Positions 1 through 10,162 of a DNA stretch of 49,574 bases are shown here, piece by piece (position 1 is the first letter of the stretch; every line of letters begins with the position of its first letter). Source of the stretch: CAVPJC01 sp963705155 (GTDB lineage Bacteria; Chloroflexota; Anaerolineae; Anaerolineales; UBA4823); contig CAVPJC010000008.1 in assembly GCA_963705155.1 (NCBI GenBank), forward strand, positions 1 through 49,574, written 5' to 3'. A program made the translations under genes and the position numbers. The notes under the pieces are model-generated. The model was not told the origin of the DNA. It saw only the letters and a list, made by a program, of their open reading frames with translations, and made no database searches.

Positions 1-1101
1 TTATGTCGTCTACTGGTTCGTTGGTGTTTGCTAACAATTCGCAGATTTTTTTGGAGACTGCACCTTGCAAAGTGATTGGCATTACCGGTTCGGCGGGAAA
101 AACCACCACCACCACCCTGGTAGGCAGGATGGTGCGGCGAAGGCGGTTGGGTGGGCGGCAACATTGGCAGCCCGCTCATCGCGGATGTGGAGCGCATGAA
201 ACCGGAAGACCTGGCAGTGATGGAGCTTTCCAGCTTCCAGCTGGAAATAATGACCCGATCCCCCCAGGTGGCGGCAGTGCTCAACATAACGCCAAATCAC
301 CTCGACCGGCACGGCAATATGCTGGCATACACCGCCGCGAAAGCCCGGATACTGGCATTCCAGTCCGGCACGGATATTGCAGTGTTAAACCGTGACGATC
401 CCGGGTCGATCGGGCTGGCGGGAGGGGTTCACGGCAGACTGATGACCTTTGGGCTGAGCCATCCGGGTGAATTGGATGGAACTTATTTGAAGGATGGAGA
501 GATTATTTTGTTCCACCAGGGCAGGCACGTACCAATCACGGCAACAGCGAACATCCGGCTGCGCGGCGAGCACAACCTGCTCAATGTATGGCTGCCTGTG
601 CGATTGCTGCTGCGGCCGGCTTGCCTGCTGAAGCGATCCGCAGTGGGATTTTGGGCTTTACGGGCGTGCCGCACCGTTTGGAATTTGTGCGCACCTGGAG
701 AGGTGCGCACTGGTACAACAATTCGATCGCCACCGCTCCTGAGCGCAGCATGGCGGCAATCCGTTCCTTTGAAGCGTGGCCGATCGTTCTCCTGGCTGGT
801 GGGAGAGATAAAGATCTACCCTGGGAAGATTTTGCTGAGCTGGTCAGGAAGCGAGTTGACCACCTGGTATTGTTTGGTGAAGCAGCCGAGAAGATCCAGA
901 AGGCAATTGGACCGCTGAAGGCTGGCGGGAGACCATTCACATTACGGACTGCAAGAGGCTGCACGATGCTGTAAAGGTGGCAGCCGAGCAGGTAGAGACG
1001 GGCGACATTGTCTTACTCTCGCCAGGCGGAACAAGTTTTGATGAATTCCGCGACTTTGAAGAGCGTGGGGAGGCTTACCGGAAATGGGTTGAGAACTTTA
1101 A
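1..1101 (+). CDS. murD: UDP-N-acetylmuramoylalanine--D-glutamate ligase MurD, 5' end outside window, frame broken by indels
   Basis: Cytoplasmic Mur ligase that adds D-glutamate to UDP-MurNAc-L-Ala with ATP in peptidoglycan precursor synthesis. The P-loop GITGSAGKTTTTT is read near 80-120, followed in another frame by GGNIGSPL, the central-domain AVMELSSFQLE and LNITPNHLDRHG, and then the C-terminal domain with GVPHRLE, NNSIATAPE and LLAGGRDKDLPW. The end is FDEFRDFEERGEAYRKW; a single missing T near 1097 would give a TAA stop at 1099-1101. About 100 N-terminal residues of a normal MurD are absent, so the gene begins upstream and the ATG at position 3 is not its start. At least three frame changes (about 135, 590 and 970) are needed. 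All motifs survive, which argues for sequence error rather than decay. It is followed by ftsW. Confidence 0.9.
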
Positions 1102-1119
1102 TCGATTTTGTTGGGAGGT

Positions 1120-2287
1120 TGGGCGTTCAGGTCCCGGGGAAAAAGGGCGGCGGCAGGTGCACTTGGGTTTGGATGTACCCTTGTTGCTCATCACTGATTA
1201 CCCTGATGATCTATGGGCTGGTGATGGTTTATTCTGCAAGCTGGGATTTTGCTTACCGTGCCACGGGCGATCCGATCTACATGTTCAAGCGCCAATTGAT
1301 CTGGCTGGGTATCGCTGGACAATTACGGCGGTTTTCCTTTCTTTTTTCAATTACCGCTTTTGGAAGCAGCCTGGTGGTGGGCGCGATGGTCTGTGACGAT
1401 TGTCGTCTTGGTGGTGGTGCTGGTGCTGGCTAACACTCGCTTCGGGGCATCGCGGGCCTGATTGGAGGATCGATCCAGCCATCGGAGCTGGCAAAATTGG
1501 TGATCATCTTATACCTGGCAGTGTGGTTGGACAGCCACAAGGACCAGTTGAGAACGATGTCATTTGGGTCTGCGTGCCCTTGGCGGGATCCTGGGGGTGG
1601 TGGGCGGTTTGATCTTGCTGCAGCCTGACCTGAGCGCGGTGATGACGATCTTCTATCTTGGGCGGGATCATGTTCTTCCTGGCAGGCGGTGATCTGAAGC
1701 AGATCGTGATCTGATCATCGTTGGGGATGGTAGTGGTTGATTTCATCTGGTTTTGCTGACCTTGTGCCGATCTTTACGACCGGGCGTGAACGGATCACAG
1801 ATTTTCTGAACGGGTCCCCAATCTTACTCAATTCCTCTGATCACGTGAAGCGCTCCTTGGAAGCTTTTGCTAAAGGCGGGTGGTTTGGAGTTGGGATCGG
1901 CAGATCGACGACCAAGATGACCGGCTTGCCCTTCCCGCACACTGACAGCATTTTTGCGGTGGTTGGAGAGGAGACTGGGCGTTTTTGGCGCAGTGGTCGC
2001 TGGTGCTTCTGTATGTGGGTGATGCGTCTGGCGAGGAATGGAAATTTCGCAGAACGCTCCAGACCGACTGGGAAAGCTGCTGGCTGGGGGGTTGGCATTC
2101 TGGCTGGCAACGGAGGCGACGATCAACATGGCGGTGATGGTCGGCTTGATGCCATTTGCAGGAAATGCTTTGCCGTTTATCAGTTCAGGCGGTTCGAGCC
2201 TGCTGATGATCGATGTCAGCCGTTGGGATTATCACCAATATTCCACGGCAGTCGGTGAAGAAAAGCAAGAAGAGGAGAGATCATTCA
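1120..2287 (+). CDS. ftsW: Lipid II polymerase FtsW (SEDS family), frame broken by several indels
   Basis: Integral membrane glycosyltransferase of the SEDS family that polymerises lipid II at the division septum. The sequence reads, across several frames, YGLVMVYSAS near 1210, YMFKRQLIWLG near 1285, GGSIQPSELAKLVIILYLA near 1465-1530, LILLQPDLSAVMTIFYLGG near 1615, GWFGVGIGRS and LPFPHTDSIFAVVGEETG near 1880-1980, and finally GLMPFAGNALPFISSGGSS near 2145-2200, which is the typical SEDS C-terminal signature. The exact start is unresolved; a GGAGG at 1114-1118 could be its ribosome site. The end blends in frame into murG without a visible stop, probably because an indel removed it. Position between murD and murG is the classic dcw order, which supports FtsW over its paralogue RodA. 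Confidence 0.87.
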
Positions 2288-3445
2288 GTGCGGTTGTTGA
2301 TATGCGCGGGAGGGACAGGCGGCGGCGTGTATCCCGCTCTGTCCGTTCTACAAGCGTTGAACCGGAGATAAGGCCACAGAGCTGGGAGGCAGGCAGTTGG
2401 ATCGGGCTGATGGATTCCGAGACGTTCGATGATCTCCTATGGATCGGCGGCGAGGAGGTATGGAAGTTGACTTGGTGAAACGAGAAGGTGTTCCGTTTGA
2501 ACAATCCCTGCAGCAGGTGTGCATGGCGTGGGTTGCGCGCCTTGCCAGCGCAACCTGGTGCAAATTGCGCGCAGGGCTTGCCGCTGGCGCGGCGGATTTT
2601 GCAGCCATTCCGCCCAGAGGTGCTGTTCTTCACGGGCGGGTACCTGGCGGTGCCAATGGCGCTGGCGGCGCGCCTGCCGCTGGCGAGGCTTGCAACCGGC
2701 CCAATGGCTGATTTATGTGCCGGATATCGAACCAGGACTGGCATTGAAGGTTTTGTTCGCGTTGTTGACAGATGCGGTGGCGGTCAGCGGACGACACGAG
2801 CAAATTTTCCCTCCCATGAGCGGGTGACGGTGACTGGATACCCTGTGCGGACAAGATTGAGAAAACTGACCGAGGGGAAGCCTGCCGTTCTTTGGGCTGG
2901 ATCCTGAGCTGCCGGTTTTCTTGGTTTTGGGAGGCAGCAAAGGGGCGCGTTCGATCAACCGGGCATTACAGACGGTGTTGCCACAAATTTTGGCCGAGAT
3001 GCAGGTGATCCATATCAGCGGGCAGCTCGATTGGCAAGAAGTGGAACAACCGCCAGGGAATGCCGGCAGAACTGCTGGAACGCTACCGTGCCTATTCCTT
3101 ACCTGCATGAGGAGATGGGCGCAGCGTTTTCGGCTGCAGACCTGGCGCTTGCCCGGGCGGGGGCTTCGAGCCTGGGAGAGCTGCCCATGTTTGGGCTGCC
3201 GGCGATCCTGGTGCCTTATCCGCATGCCTGGCGGTACCAGAGGGTAAATGCGCAATACCTGGTGAACGCGGGGCAGCAGTGATGCTGAAAGATGCTGACT
3301 CTCGGCCGCTACTGTCGCTGGTCAAGGAGCTGTGCTGACCACCCACCGGCAGGAGATGAGCGTACAGGCATGCAAAGTCTGACTCAACCCGAAGCAGCCG
3401 AGCGATTGCCAGATATTTTACTCGACCTGGGAGCAGGGCAGCTAA
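2288..3445 (+). CDS. murG: UDP-GlcNAc:lipid I N-acetylglucosaminyltransferase MurG, frame broken by indels
   Basis: Peripheral membrane GT-B glycosyltransferase that converts lipid I to lipid II. A GTG start at 2288 follows GAGGAGAG at about 2272-2279. The first residues contain the glycine loop CAGGTGGGVYPAL. Later pieces give FTGGYLAVPMALAA near 2630, a D/E-rich acceptor region, FLVLGGSKGARSINRAL near 2920, PYLHEEMGAAFSAADLALARAGASS near 3100-3170, and the donor-site region GLPAILVPYP with RVNAQYLV. The order and spacing match MurG, and the last helix EAAERLPDILLDLG ends near 3440. At least four frame changes are required. It lies between ftsW and a membrane protein gene that precedes murC. 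Confidence 0.88.
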
Positions 3446-3455
3446 AGGAACTCAT

Positions 3456-3995
3456 ATGGCTACTTTATCTTTCGTCTTCTTCTTTTTGACAGCGATCTTC
3501 GCCGTGATTGGATCGCTGCGCGGCTGGGCTAAGGAGATGATGGTCACTTTCAGTGTCATCTTGGCATCTTCATCTTGTATATTATGCAGGGCATCATTCC
3601 GGGGTTATTGAATACCTACCCGGCAGGTACGGCAGCTTATTTTTGGCTGCGAGCCGGCCTTCTGATCATCCTGGTTTTCTTTGGCTACCAAACGCCCAAC
3701 CTGCCCAAGATCTCGAGCGGGCAGGTTTGCACGGATGAGCGCCTGCAGGATGTTCTCTGGGCTTTTCTTGGGTGCGTTGAACGGTTTTCTGGTGGCAGGG
3801 GCGCTGTGGTTTTATCATGAAAGAGGCAGGCTACCATTCCCCAGATACATCCTCGCCCCTGACAGGGTGATCCATTTACCGATGCGGCTTTCAGGCTGTA
3901 CCCCTGGCTGGCGCCTGCCTGGCTGAAGGGCAATATGCTGTACATTGCGGTGGCGTTGGCGTTCGTTTTTGTGATCGTGGTGTTTATCTTAGGTC
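3456..3995 (+). CDS. Predicted multi-pass membrane protein, CvpA-like, frame broken
   Basis: Start ATG 3456 lies 6 bases after AAAGGAA. The protein opens with a hydrophobic segment (LSFVFFFLTAIFAVIGSLRG) and a short charged turn (WAKEMM), followed by a second segment (IFILYIMQGIIPGLLN), a third (WLRAGLLIILVFFGY), a fourth (FLGALNGFLVAGALWFY) and a last segment near 3935-3990 (LYIAVALAFVFVIVVFIL). A hydrophobic protein of about 175 residues with a first-helix GxxRGW turn resembles the CvpA/colicin V production family, but this is by general pattern only. Two or three indels are needed (about 3570, 3770 and 3850). It sits inside the dcw cluster between murG and murC, where a membrane protein of this type is not standard, so a role in envelope growth is an inference from location. 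Confidence 0.6.
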
Positions 3996-5414
3996 ATGAT
4001 ATGTTCTCGGAAATTCTCTGCAGTGCATTTGATCGGGATCGGCGGCACGGGCCTGTCGGCGATTGCGCGGGTGCTGTTGGAAAGGCGGCTGCAGGTTAGC
4101 GGCTCGGACCGACAGCTTTCGGCGCTGGCGCGGAGCTCTGCAGGAGGCCGGTGCGCGCGGTGTATGTGGGTCACCGGGCCGGAGAATATCCAGGGCGCAG
4201 ACCTGGTGATCCGCTCATCGGCCATCGCAGATGATAATGTGGAAGTCCAGGCTGCCCTGGCAGAAGGCATACCGGTGTTGAAGCGCTCGGATTTCTTGGG
4301 CAAACTGATGGAAAAACAGATTGGGATCGCGGTGGCAGGGACACATGGCAAGACTACGACCACAGCGATGACAGCCTGGATGCTGACTGCGCTGAAGCAG
4401 GATCCCATCTTATATCATCGGTGGGGTTTCCGCAAACTTGGGCAGCAATGCCCATGCCGGAAATGGGCCGTATTTTGTGATCGAGGCGGATGAATACGAC
4501 CGCATGTTCCTGGGCTTGACCCCAAGATAGCCGTGGTGACCAATATCGAGCACGATCATCCCGATTGCTACCCGACCGCAGATGATTTTTACCAGGCATT
4601 TCGAGAATTTGCGGCCAGATCGAAGCGGGTGGCATCCTGCTGGCGTGCAATGACGATCCCGGGGCGCGGCGTTTGATGCAGGATGAGCGGGAAGGCCAAC
4701 AGGTGTTCTTACGGGCCTGGCGCTTGGGCAGGTTATTCCGGGCCGGATTATGCTGGGAGATGCGCAGCCAAACGAGCGCGGCGGGTTTGATTTCGAGTTT
4801 TTTCGCTGGACGAACCGGAAAAGGCGGTACAGGTTTCGCTGCAAGTGCCCGGGATACACAATGTCTTTAACGCCGTGGCGGCCCTGGGCGTGGCGCACCT
4901 TCTGGGTTTGCCGATGGACCAGGCCGCGGTCGGCCCTTGGGGATTTTTCTGGCACCGGGAGAAGCTTTGAAGTGCGTGGCGAAGCAGCAGGCGTAATTGT
5001 GGTCGATGATTACGCCCACCACCCAACGGAAATCCGCGCCACCCTTGCAGCCGCCCGTGCCCGCTATGGTGACCGGAAGCTGTGGGCGGTCTGGCAGCCA
5101 CATACTTATTCGCGCACCCGCAGCCTGATGGATGGATTTGCAGGTGCTTTGATGATGCTGATCCCGTTCTGGTAACCGATATTTATGCTGCCCGTGAAGC
5201 GCACCGGCGGATGGTTTTCGTCCCGCCAGGTGGTGCAGGCGATGCGTCATCCCGATGTACAGTATTCCGCCAGCCTGGCGGAGACACAGGCGATATTGTT
5301 GGAGCGGTGAAGCCGGGTGATGTTGTTCTGGTGTTTTCGGCGGGGGATGCCGACCGGATGAGCGCCGGTTTGTTGCTGCATTGCAGCAACACCCGCCTCG
5401 CCGGTTTAAACTAG
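3996..5414 (+). CDS. murC: UDP-N-acetylmuramate--L-alanine ligase MurC, frame broken by indels
   Basis: Cytoplasmic ATP-dependent ligase that adds L-alanine to UDP-MurNAc. Start ATG 3996 gives an N-terminal Rossmann segment VHLIGIGGTGLSAIARVLL, the MurC-type GxGGxGMS motif. The P-loop AVAGTHGKTTTTAM is near 4330-4375, then YFVIEADEYDRMFLGL and NIEHDHPDCY near 4480-4570, and the C-terminal domain with VDDYAHHPTEIRATL, WQPHTYSRT, PVLVTDIYAARE and DVVLVFSAGD. The DDYAHHPTE motif is specific to MurC/Mpl ligases. About six frame changes are needed (for example about 4150, 4400, 4520, 4720, 4830 and 5200). A stop at 5412-5414 closes the reading frame before a small gene and murB. Confidence 0.9.
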
Positions 5415-5425
5415 GAGAGAGTGAA

Positions 5426-5616
5426 ATGGCGGATAAGAAGCGAAAGTACCAGTCAGAAATTGTTTCGGGCAAACCACTCAAACTGCAGCAGCGGCCCCGA
5501 CCCGAGGACGAGGATCGTGGGTCAGGACAGCTGCACCATCAGCCAAGCTGATTGTGCCTGAATCGCGCGACCTCGTGCTTGCGCCTGATCGAGAAGATCA
5601 AGCAAAGATAGATTGA
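5426..5616 (+). CDS. Small charged protein of unknown function between murC and murB, one probable indel
   Basis: ATG 5426 follows GGAGAG at 5414-5419 with good spacing. The open frame reads MADKKRKYQSEIVSGKPLKL, is strongly charged and stops at 5549-5551 (41 residues). If one base is lost near 5520, it continues in a second frame with PSAKLIVPESRDLVLAPD and stops at 5614-5616, giving about 63 residues. The second part has clear coding character and ends 7 bases before the murB GTG, which favours one frameshifted gene filling the gap. There is no signal peptide or membrane segment, and I do not recognise a family. The position within a cell-wall operon suggests a link to division or wall synthesis, but this is inference. 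Confidence 0.45.
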
Positions 5617-5623
5617 AGTCAGA

Positions 5624-6564
5624 GTGTTGGAACCTTACCAAGTGGAGGCATTGCAGTCGGTTTTTGGCAACCATCTGAAGCGAGGAGCGCCTCTTTCGCG
5701 CTACACCAGCGCCCGCGTAGGCGGGCCGGCAGACGACTCCTGGCAGTCAACTCGGTTGACGAGCTGACTCAGGCCATGCAGGTGATCTGGGAGCACGATG
5801 TGCCCTTCACCATCCTGGGCGGCGGCTCAAATATGCTGGTTAGCGATGCAGGGGTGCGGGGTGTGGTGGTGCTGAACCGGGCTCGCCGGGTGCGTTTTGA
5901 GCTGAAGCAGCCCCCCTGGCCGTCTGGTGCGAATCGGGCGCCAACTTTGGCGTTGTTGCCCGGCAGGCTGCCGCCAGGGGGCTGGCAGGCCTGGAGTGGG
6001 CGGCCGGAATACCCGGCACGGTCGGTGGGGCGGTGGTTGGAAATGCCGGCGCCCATGGTGGCGACATGGCTGGCAATTTATTGCTGGCAGAAATCTTGCA
6101 CCGTGATGAAAGCGCGCAAGCCGGATTGCCCGTTCGAGAAGTTTGGCCGCTGGAGCGGCTGGAGTTCTCGTACAGGAGCAGCATTTTGAAGCGTTTGGCG
6201 GGCAAAGCGGTGGTTCTGGCAGCCAGCCTGCGGTTGGAAGCCAGCACAGAGCAAGCGGTTCAGGAACAGGATGGATGAACTCGTCCAGTATCGCCGCCGC
6301 ACACAGCCACCGGGAGCCAGCATGGGGTCGATGTTCAAGAACCCCCCTGGCGATTATGCCGGGCGATTGATCGAAGCAGCCGGGTTGAAAGGCAGCCGGA
6401 TCGGCGAGGCGGAGATCAGCAGACTGCATGCGAACTTTTTTGTGAACCTGGGTCAGGCTTGGGCAGCAGACATTTATGCCCTGATCCAGATGGCCCGCAA
6501 GAGCGTGGCCGATCGATTTGGTGTTTTGTTGGAACTGGAAGTTGAGCTGGTTGGAGCCTGGTAA
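5624..6564 (+). CDS. murB: UDP-N-acetylenolpyruvoylglucosamine reductase MurB, frame broken by indels
   Basis: FAD- and NADPH-dependent reductase that makes UDP-MurNAc. A GTG at 5624 gives an N-terminus with PLSRYTSARVGGPAD, the MurB opening (substrate plus FAD-domain start). The FAD-binding segment PFTILGGGSNMLVSD is at about 5805-5850. Then come GLEWAAGIPGTVGGAVVGNAGAHGG (read across two frames near 5990-6060), LEFSYRSSILKR with the catalytic-region YRSS near 6160-6190, YRRRTQPPGASMGSMFKNP near 6290-6345, and AGLKGSRIGEAEISRLHANF to the end. PGASMGSMFKNPPGDYAGRL fits the type II-like or intermediate MurB C-terminus. Three or four indels are needed. It precedes ddl by about 40 bases. Confidence 0.9.
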
Positions 6565-6605
6565 TTTGCGGATATTGGGATCGTAATAAGGAAATTGTGC
6601 GAATC

Positions 6606-7707
6606 ATGAGCAGTCAAAACAAACTACGTGTGGGTGTGATCTTTGGAGGTCGTTCCGGCGAGCATGAAATCTCGCTGCGCAGCGCCCATTCCATCCTGGC
6701 TGCCATGCATCCACGCAAATATGCCATAACACAGATCGGCATCACCCACGAAGGCACCTGGCTGGTAGGCCCGGGTGTGCTGCAGGCCATGGAACAAATG
6801 GCTTATTCCCGCCTGACGCCGGCAACCATTCTGGCTGATCCCACCCGCCACAACGTGTTTGCCATTCGCGATTCACAGGAGGGTGAAGTTCTGGAAACCT
6901 TTGCCGGTCTGGATATCGTTTGGCCGGTGCTGCATGGCACTTATGGTGAGGATGGCACGATCCAGGGCCTGTTTGAAATGGCAGACCTGGCCTACGTGGG
7001 CGCCGGCGTGGTAGGTTCGGCAGTGGGTATGGATAAAGGGATTTTCAAGGATGTGATGATTTCGAATCAGATCCCTGTGGTAAACTCGATGATTGTGCTG
7101 CGCCGTGAAATTGAGGAGGATATGGATGGCGTGCTGGCAAAGGCAGAGCAGATCTCGGAGTATCCGCTGTTCGTCAAGCCAGCCAACCTGGGCTCGTCGG
7201 TGGGTGTAAGCAAATGCCGCAACCGCTCGGATCTGTTGGAAGGCCTGATGGATGCCGCCCGGTATGACCGCCGTGTTCTGGTCGAGAGAGGCGTTAACGC
7301 CCGTGAGATCGAGGTGAGTGTGCTTGGCAATGACCAGCCCCAGGCATCGAAAGCCGGCGAGGTCATACCTTCGGATGATTTTTATTCCTACAATGCCAAG
7401 TATATTGATGACCGCTCGCAGCTGCTCATCCCGGCGCCTATCTCGGCTGAGCTTATGCAAAAGGTGCAATCACTGGCAGTGCGCTGCTTCAAAGCCATCG
7501 ATTGCTCCGGGATGGCGCGGGTGGATTTCCTGCTGGACAAAGAGACGGATGAGCTGTTTCTGAATGAAATAAACACCATTACCGGGATTTACCAGTATCA
7601 GCATGTACCCCAAGCTGTGGAATGCCAGCGGAATATCCTATCCGGCGCTGGTTGACCGGTTGATTGAGCTTGGGATGGAAAGAAAAACAAGAGCGCGACC
7701 ACACTGA
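6606..7707 (+). CDS. ddl: D-alanine--D-alanine ligase, one indel near the 3' end
   Basis: ATP-grasp ligase that makes D-Ala-D-Ala for the pentapeptide. Either GTG 6597 or ATG 6606 could start it; AAGGAA at 6588-6593 serves both. The N-terminal VGVIFGGRSGEHEISLRSA is diagnostic. ATP-grasp features include GAGVVGSAVGMDKGIFK near 7000-7050, PLFVKPANLGSSVGVSKC near 7165-7215, and the metal-binding end ARVDFLLDKETDELFLNEIN near 7515-7570. The open frame then goes wrong: an extra A after ATT near 7580 changes the expected TIPGFTSISMYPKLW. Removing it extends the protein to a stop at 7705-7707. The length of about 367 residues matches Ddl. Confidence 0.93.
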
Positions 7708-7750
7708 ACGCAGATTTTACCGATCTTAAGACTGACTGGGATTGCAGACT

Positions 7751-8764
7751 ATGGCCTGGACAAACTCTTTCTTCAACAATCAATTCGATAAAGCCCGCCA
7801 GCGGCGCCAGCGCTCTGCCGATCATCCGCGCAAGCCGGTGCCGGTGGTGAAGAAAAATCGGGGACGCGAGTTCGCCGAACGGCGCATGCCGCCTGTGATG
7901 GTGCGGGGCGGTCTGGCAGGTATGCCGCTGCAAGCGCGTAAAGGCGTGAGCAACAAGGCGCGCCGCCGGTACGATGTGGCATTGAACATACCTGGCGCTG
8001 AGATGCGCCTGCCCTCACTGCCACAAATAGCGTTTGGATACCGGCTGATTTCGGGTGTGATGGTGTTGGCGTTGGCTGCGCTTGTGTACTACGTGTGGAA
8101 TTCGCCTGCCTACAAGGTGGAAGCGGCTGAGGTGGTTGGGCTGCAGCGCATCACCGGGCGGGATGTAAATGCTGTGATCGACCTGGAGGGTGAACCGGTG
8201 TTTTCCGTATCGCCCAAGGAGCTGGAGAAAACACTGCAGGCAGCCTTTCCAGAATTTATGTCGGTGAGCGTGGCTGTAGGCCTGCCCAACAATGTGCAAA
8301 TCGAAGTGGTGGAGCGCCAGCCGATCCTCACCTGGCGGCAGGACGGGCGCACCATACTGGTGGATGCCTCAGGGATTTCATTCCCTGCCCGTGACCAGGT
8401 GGAAACCACCACAGCGGTCGTGGTGGATGCCTCCAGCGCCCCGGCTGCGCCCGTTGCAGCAGGGGATTTGAAAGACGGTGAAACGCCAATACTGGCTCAG
8501 TTTATGCCGGTTGAGATGGTTTCAGCCATCCTGTCGATGAGCGCTCAGGCGCCGGCGGACACACCCCTGGTGTACGACCGTGTTCACGGTCTGGGGTGGA
8601 AGGATCAAAAAGGTTGGGATGTGTATTTTGGTGATGTACGTGATATCGACACCAAGCTGAATGTTTACAAGGCTCTGGTGGCGAAATTTGATAAAGAGGG
8701 CATTCGGCCATCGATGATCAGTGTGGAGCATGTTCATACTCCATACTACCGGTTGGATGAATAA
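7751..8764 (+). CDS. ftsQ: Cell division protein FtsQ/DivIB
   Basis: Bitopic division protein that recruits FtsB and FtsL to the septum. The frame is intact. A long basic, Arg-rich cytoplasmic tail of about 95 residues is followed by one membrane span (LISGVMVLALAALVYYVW) and a POTRA domain that opens YKVEAAEVVGLQRITGRDV and contains FSVSPKELEKTL. The beta domain continues with VEVVERQPILTWRQDGRTI and ILVDASGISFPA, both typical of FtsQ. Start ATG 7751 is preferred over an in-frame TTG at 7742. The cytoplasmic tail is longer than in most FtsQ proteins. ftsA begins 32 bases downstream, consistent with one transcript. Confidence 0.9.
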   Translation: MAWTNSFFNNQFDKARQRRQRSADHPRKPVPVVKKNRGREFAERRMPPVMVRGGLAGMPLQARKGVSNKARRRYDVALNIPGAEMRLPSLPQIAFGYRLISGVMVLALAALVYYVWNSPAYKVEAAEVVGLQRITGRDVNAVIDLEGEPVFSVSPKELEKTLQAAFPEFMSVSVAVGLPNNVQIEVVERQPILTWRQDGRTILVDASGISFPARDQVETTTAVVVDASSAPAAPVAAGDLKDGETPILAQFMPVEMVSAILSMSAQAPADTPLVYDRVHGLGWKDQKGWDVYFGDVRDIDTKLNVYKALVAKFDKEGIRPSMISVEHVHTPYYRLDE

Positions 8765-8796
8765 TCACGGCTGAAGGCCAATGGAGCAGGCGGCAG

Positions 8797-10053
8797 ATGG
8801 ATCAACCCGTTGTCGTTGGAATTGATGTAGGCACAACAAAAATATGCACGCTGGTGGCCCGGGAGGAAGCTCCGGGGCAGATCAGCATTGTCGGGGTGGG
8901 CATTGAGCCATCGCAGGGCATCCGCAAAGGTGTGGTGGTTGACCTGGCGGCTGCCTCCCAGGCAGTTTCACGCTCGATAGAAAAAGCCGAGCGCACATCC
9001 GGGTTGGAGATCACTTCGGCCCTGGTCAGCCTGGCGGGCTCGCAGGTCTCATCGGTGAACAGCCGGGGGGTGGTGGGGATCAACGGCGGGATCATCGACC
9101 AGGATGATGTTGCCCGAGCCATCGAAGCTGCCCGGGCGGTGGCTATCCCGCACAACCGCGAAATCATCCATGTGATCCAGCGTGGTTTCAACGTGGATGG
9201 TCAGGAAGGCATCCGCAACCCGTTGGGCATGCACGGCTACCGCCTGGAGGTGGAAACGCACATCATCACCGCCTCGGCGGCTTCGGTGGAAAACCTGCGC
9301 CAGTGCGTGGGAGCATCGGGGGTTGAGATTTCGCAATTTGTTCTCAATCCCCTGGCTTCCGCCGAAGTGGTGCTGACCGAAACCGAGCGGCAGATGGGTG
9401 CTGTGGTGGTGGATATGGGCGGCGGCACCACCGATATGGCCATTTTCATCGACGGCGACGTGTGGTACACCTCCGTGCTTTCAGTTGGCGGCAATCATGT
9501 CACCTCCGATATTGCCCACGGACTGCGCCTGCCCATGTCGCAGGCGGAGGAGATCAAGATCGCTCACGGTCACGCCATCCAATCTGAGGTGGGTCCGGCG
9601 GAATTCTTCAATATGCGTCCATTTGGCGAGCAGGAATCCGTGCAGATCAACCGTCAGGAGCTTTCGAACATCGTCGAAGCCCGCGCTGAAGAGATCTTCG
9701 GCCTGGTTTTGCAGGAGATCAAGCGCTCGGGATATGATGGGCTGCTGCCGGCCGGTATGGTGCTGACCGGCGGCGCCAGCGCCTTGCCGGGCATCCGCAC
9801 CCTGGCCAACAGCGTTCTGGGGGTGCCGGTGCGGATTGCCAAGCCGGAAAATCTGATCGGGATGGCCGATAAACTGGATTCACCGGCTTATTCCACCAGT
9901 GTAGGTCTGCTCCGCTGGGCCTTCTTGATGAGTGAGTTTGCCCCCCAGGGTGGTAAACGCCGGCCCAGCGTTCAACGGAATGTCGCAGAGTCGCAAGGAG
10001 GTGCGCTTGATTGGGAAAAAATCAAGAATTGGCTTAGAAGACTATTACCATGA
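8797..10053 (+). CDS. ftsA: Cell division protein FtsA
   Basis: Actin-fold ATPase that tethers FtsZ to the membrane. The frame is intact, 418 residues. The phosphate-1 motif VVGIDVGTTKICTLVA is at the N-terminus, the SHS2 (1C) domain follows with KGVVVDLAAASQAVSRSIE, phosphate-2 VVVDMGGGTTDMAIF is near residue 205, and the adenosine motif MVLTGGASALPGI is near residue 325. The C-terminus ends in a typical amphipathic membrane-targeting helix (ALDWEKIKNWLRRLLP), joined by a short linker. Gene order ftsQ-ftsA-ftsZ is canonical. This is one of the few dcw genes here without an indel. Confidence 0.96.
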   Translation: MDQPVVVGIDVGTTKICTLVAREEAPGQISIVGVGIEPSQGIRKGVVVDLAAASQAVSRSIEKAERTSGLEITSALVSLAGSQVSSVNSRGVVGINGGIIDQDDVARAIEAARAVAIPHNREIIHVIQRGFNVDGQEGIRNPLGMHGYRLEVETHIITASAASVENLRQCVGASGVEISQFVLNPLASAEVVLTETERQMGAVVVDMGGGTTDMAIFIDGDVWYTSVLSVGGNHVTSDIAHGLRLPMSQAEEIKIAHGHAIQSEVGPAEFFNMRPFGEQESVQINRQELSNIVEARAEEIFGLVLQEIKRSGYDGLLPAGMVLTGGASALPGIRTLANSVLGVPVRIAKPENLIGMADKLDSPAYSTSVGLLRWAFLMSEFAPQGGKRRPSVQRNVAESQGGALDWEKIKNWLRRLLP

Positions 10054-10162
10054 CCAGAGACCGCAGATACCAGGACAACTATCATTCAACCTATTCAATC
10101 TACCGTCCAGTAACCTGGAAAACAAGAAGATTACAGATAATCATTTTGAGGAGGAACGAACA

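Noticed and set aside
2200..2330. FtsW-MurG fusion protein
   Set aside because: One frame runs from the ftsW tail into murG, but a ribosome site and GTG start precede murG and nearby indels probably removed the ftsW stop.
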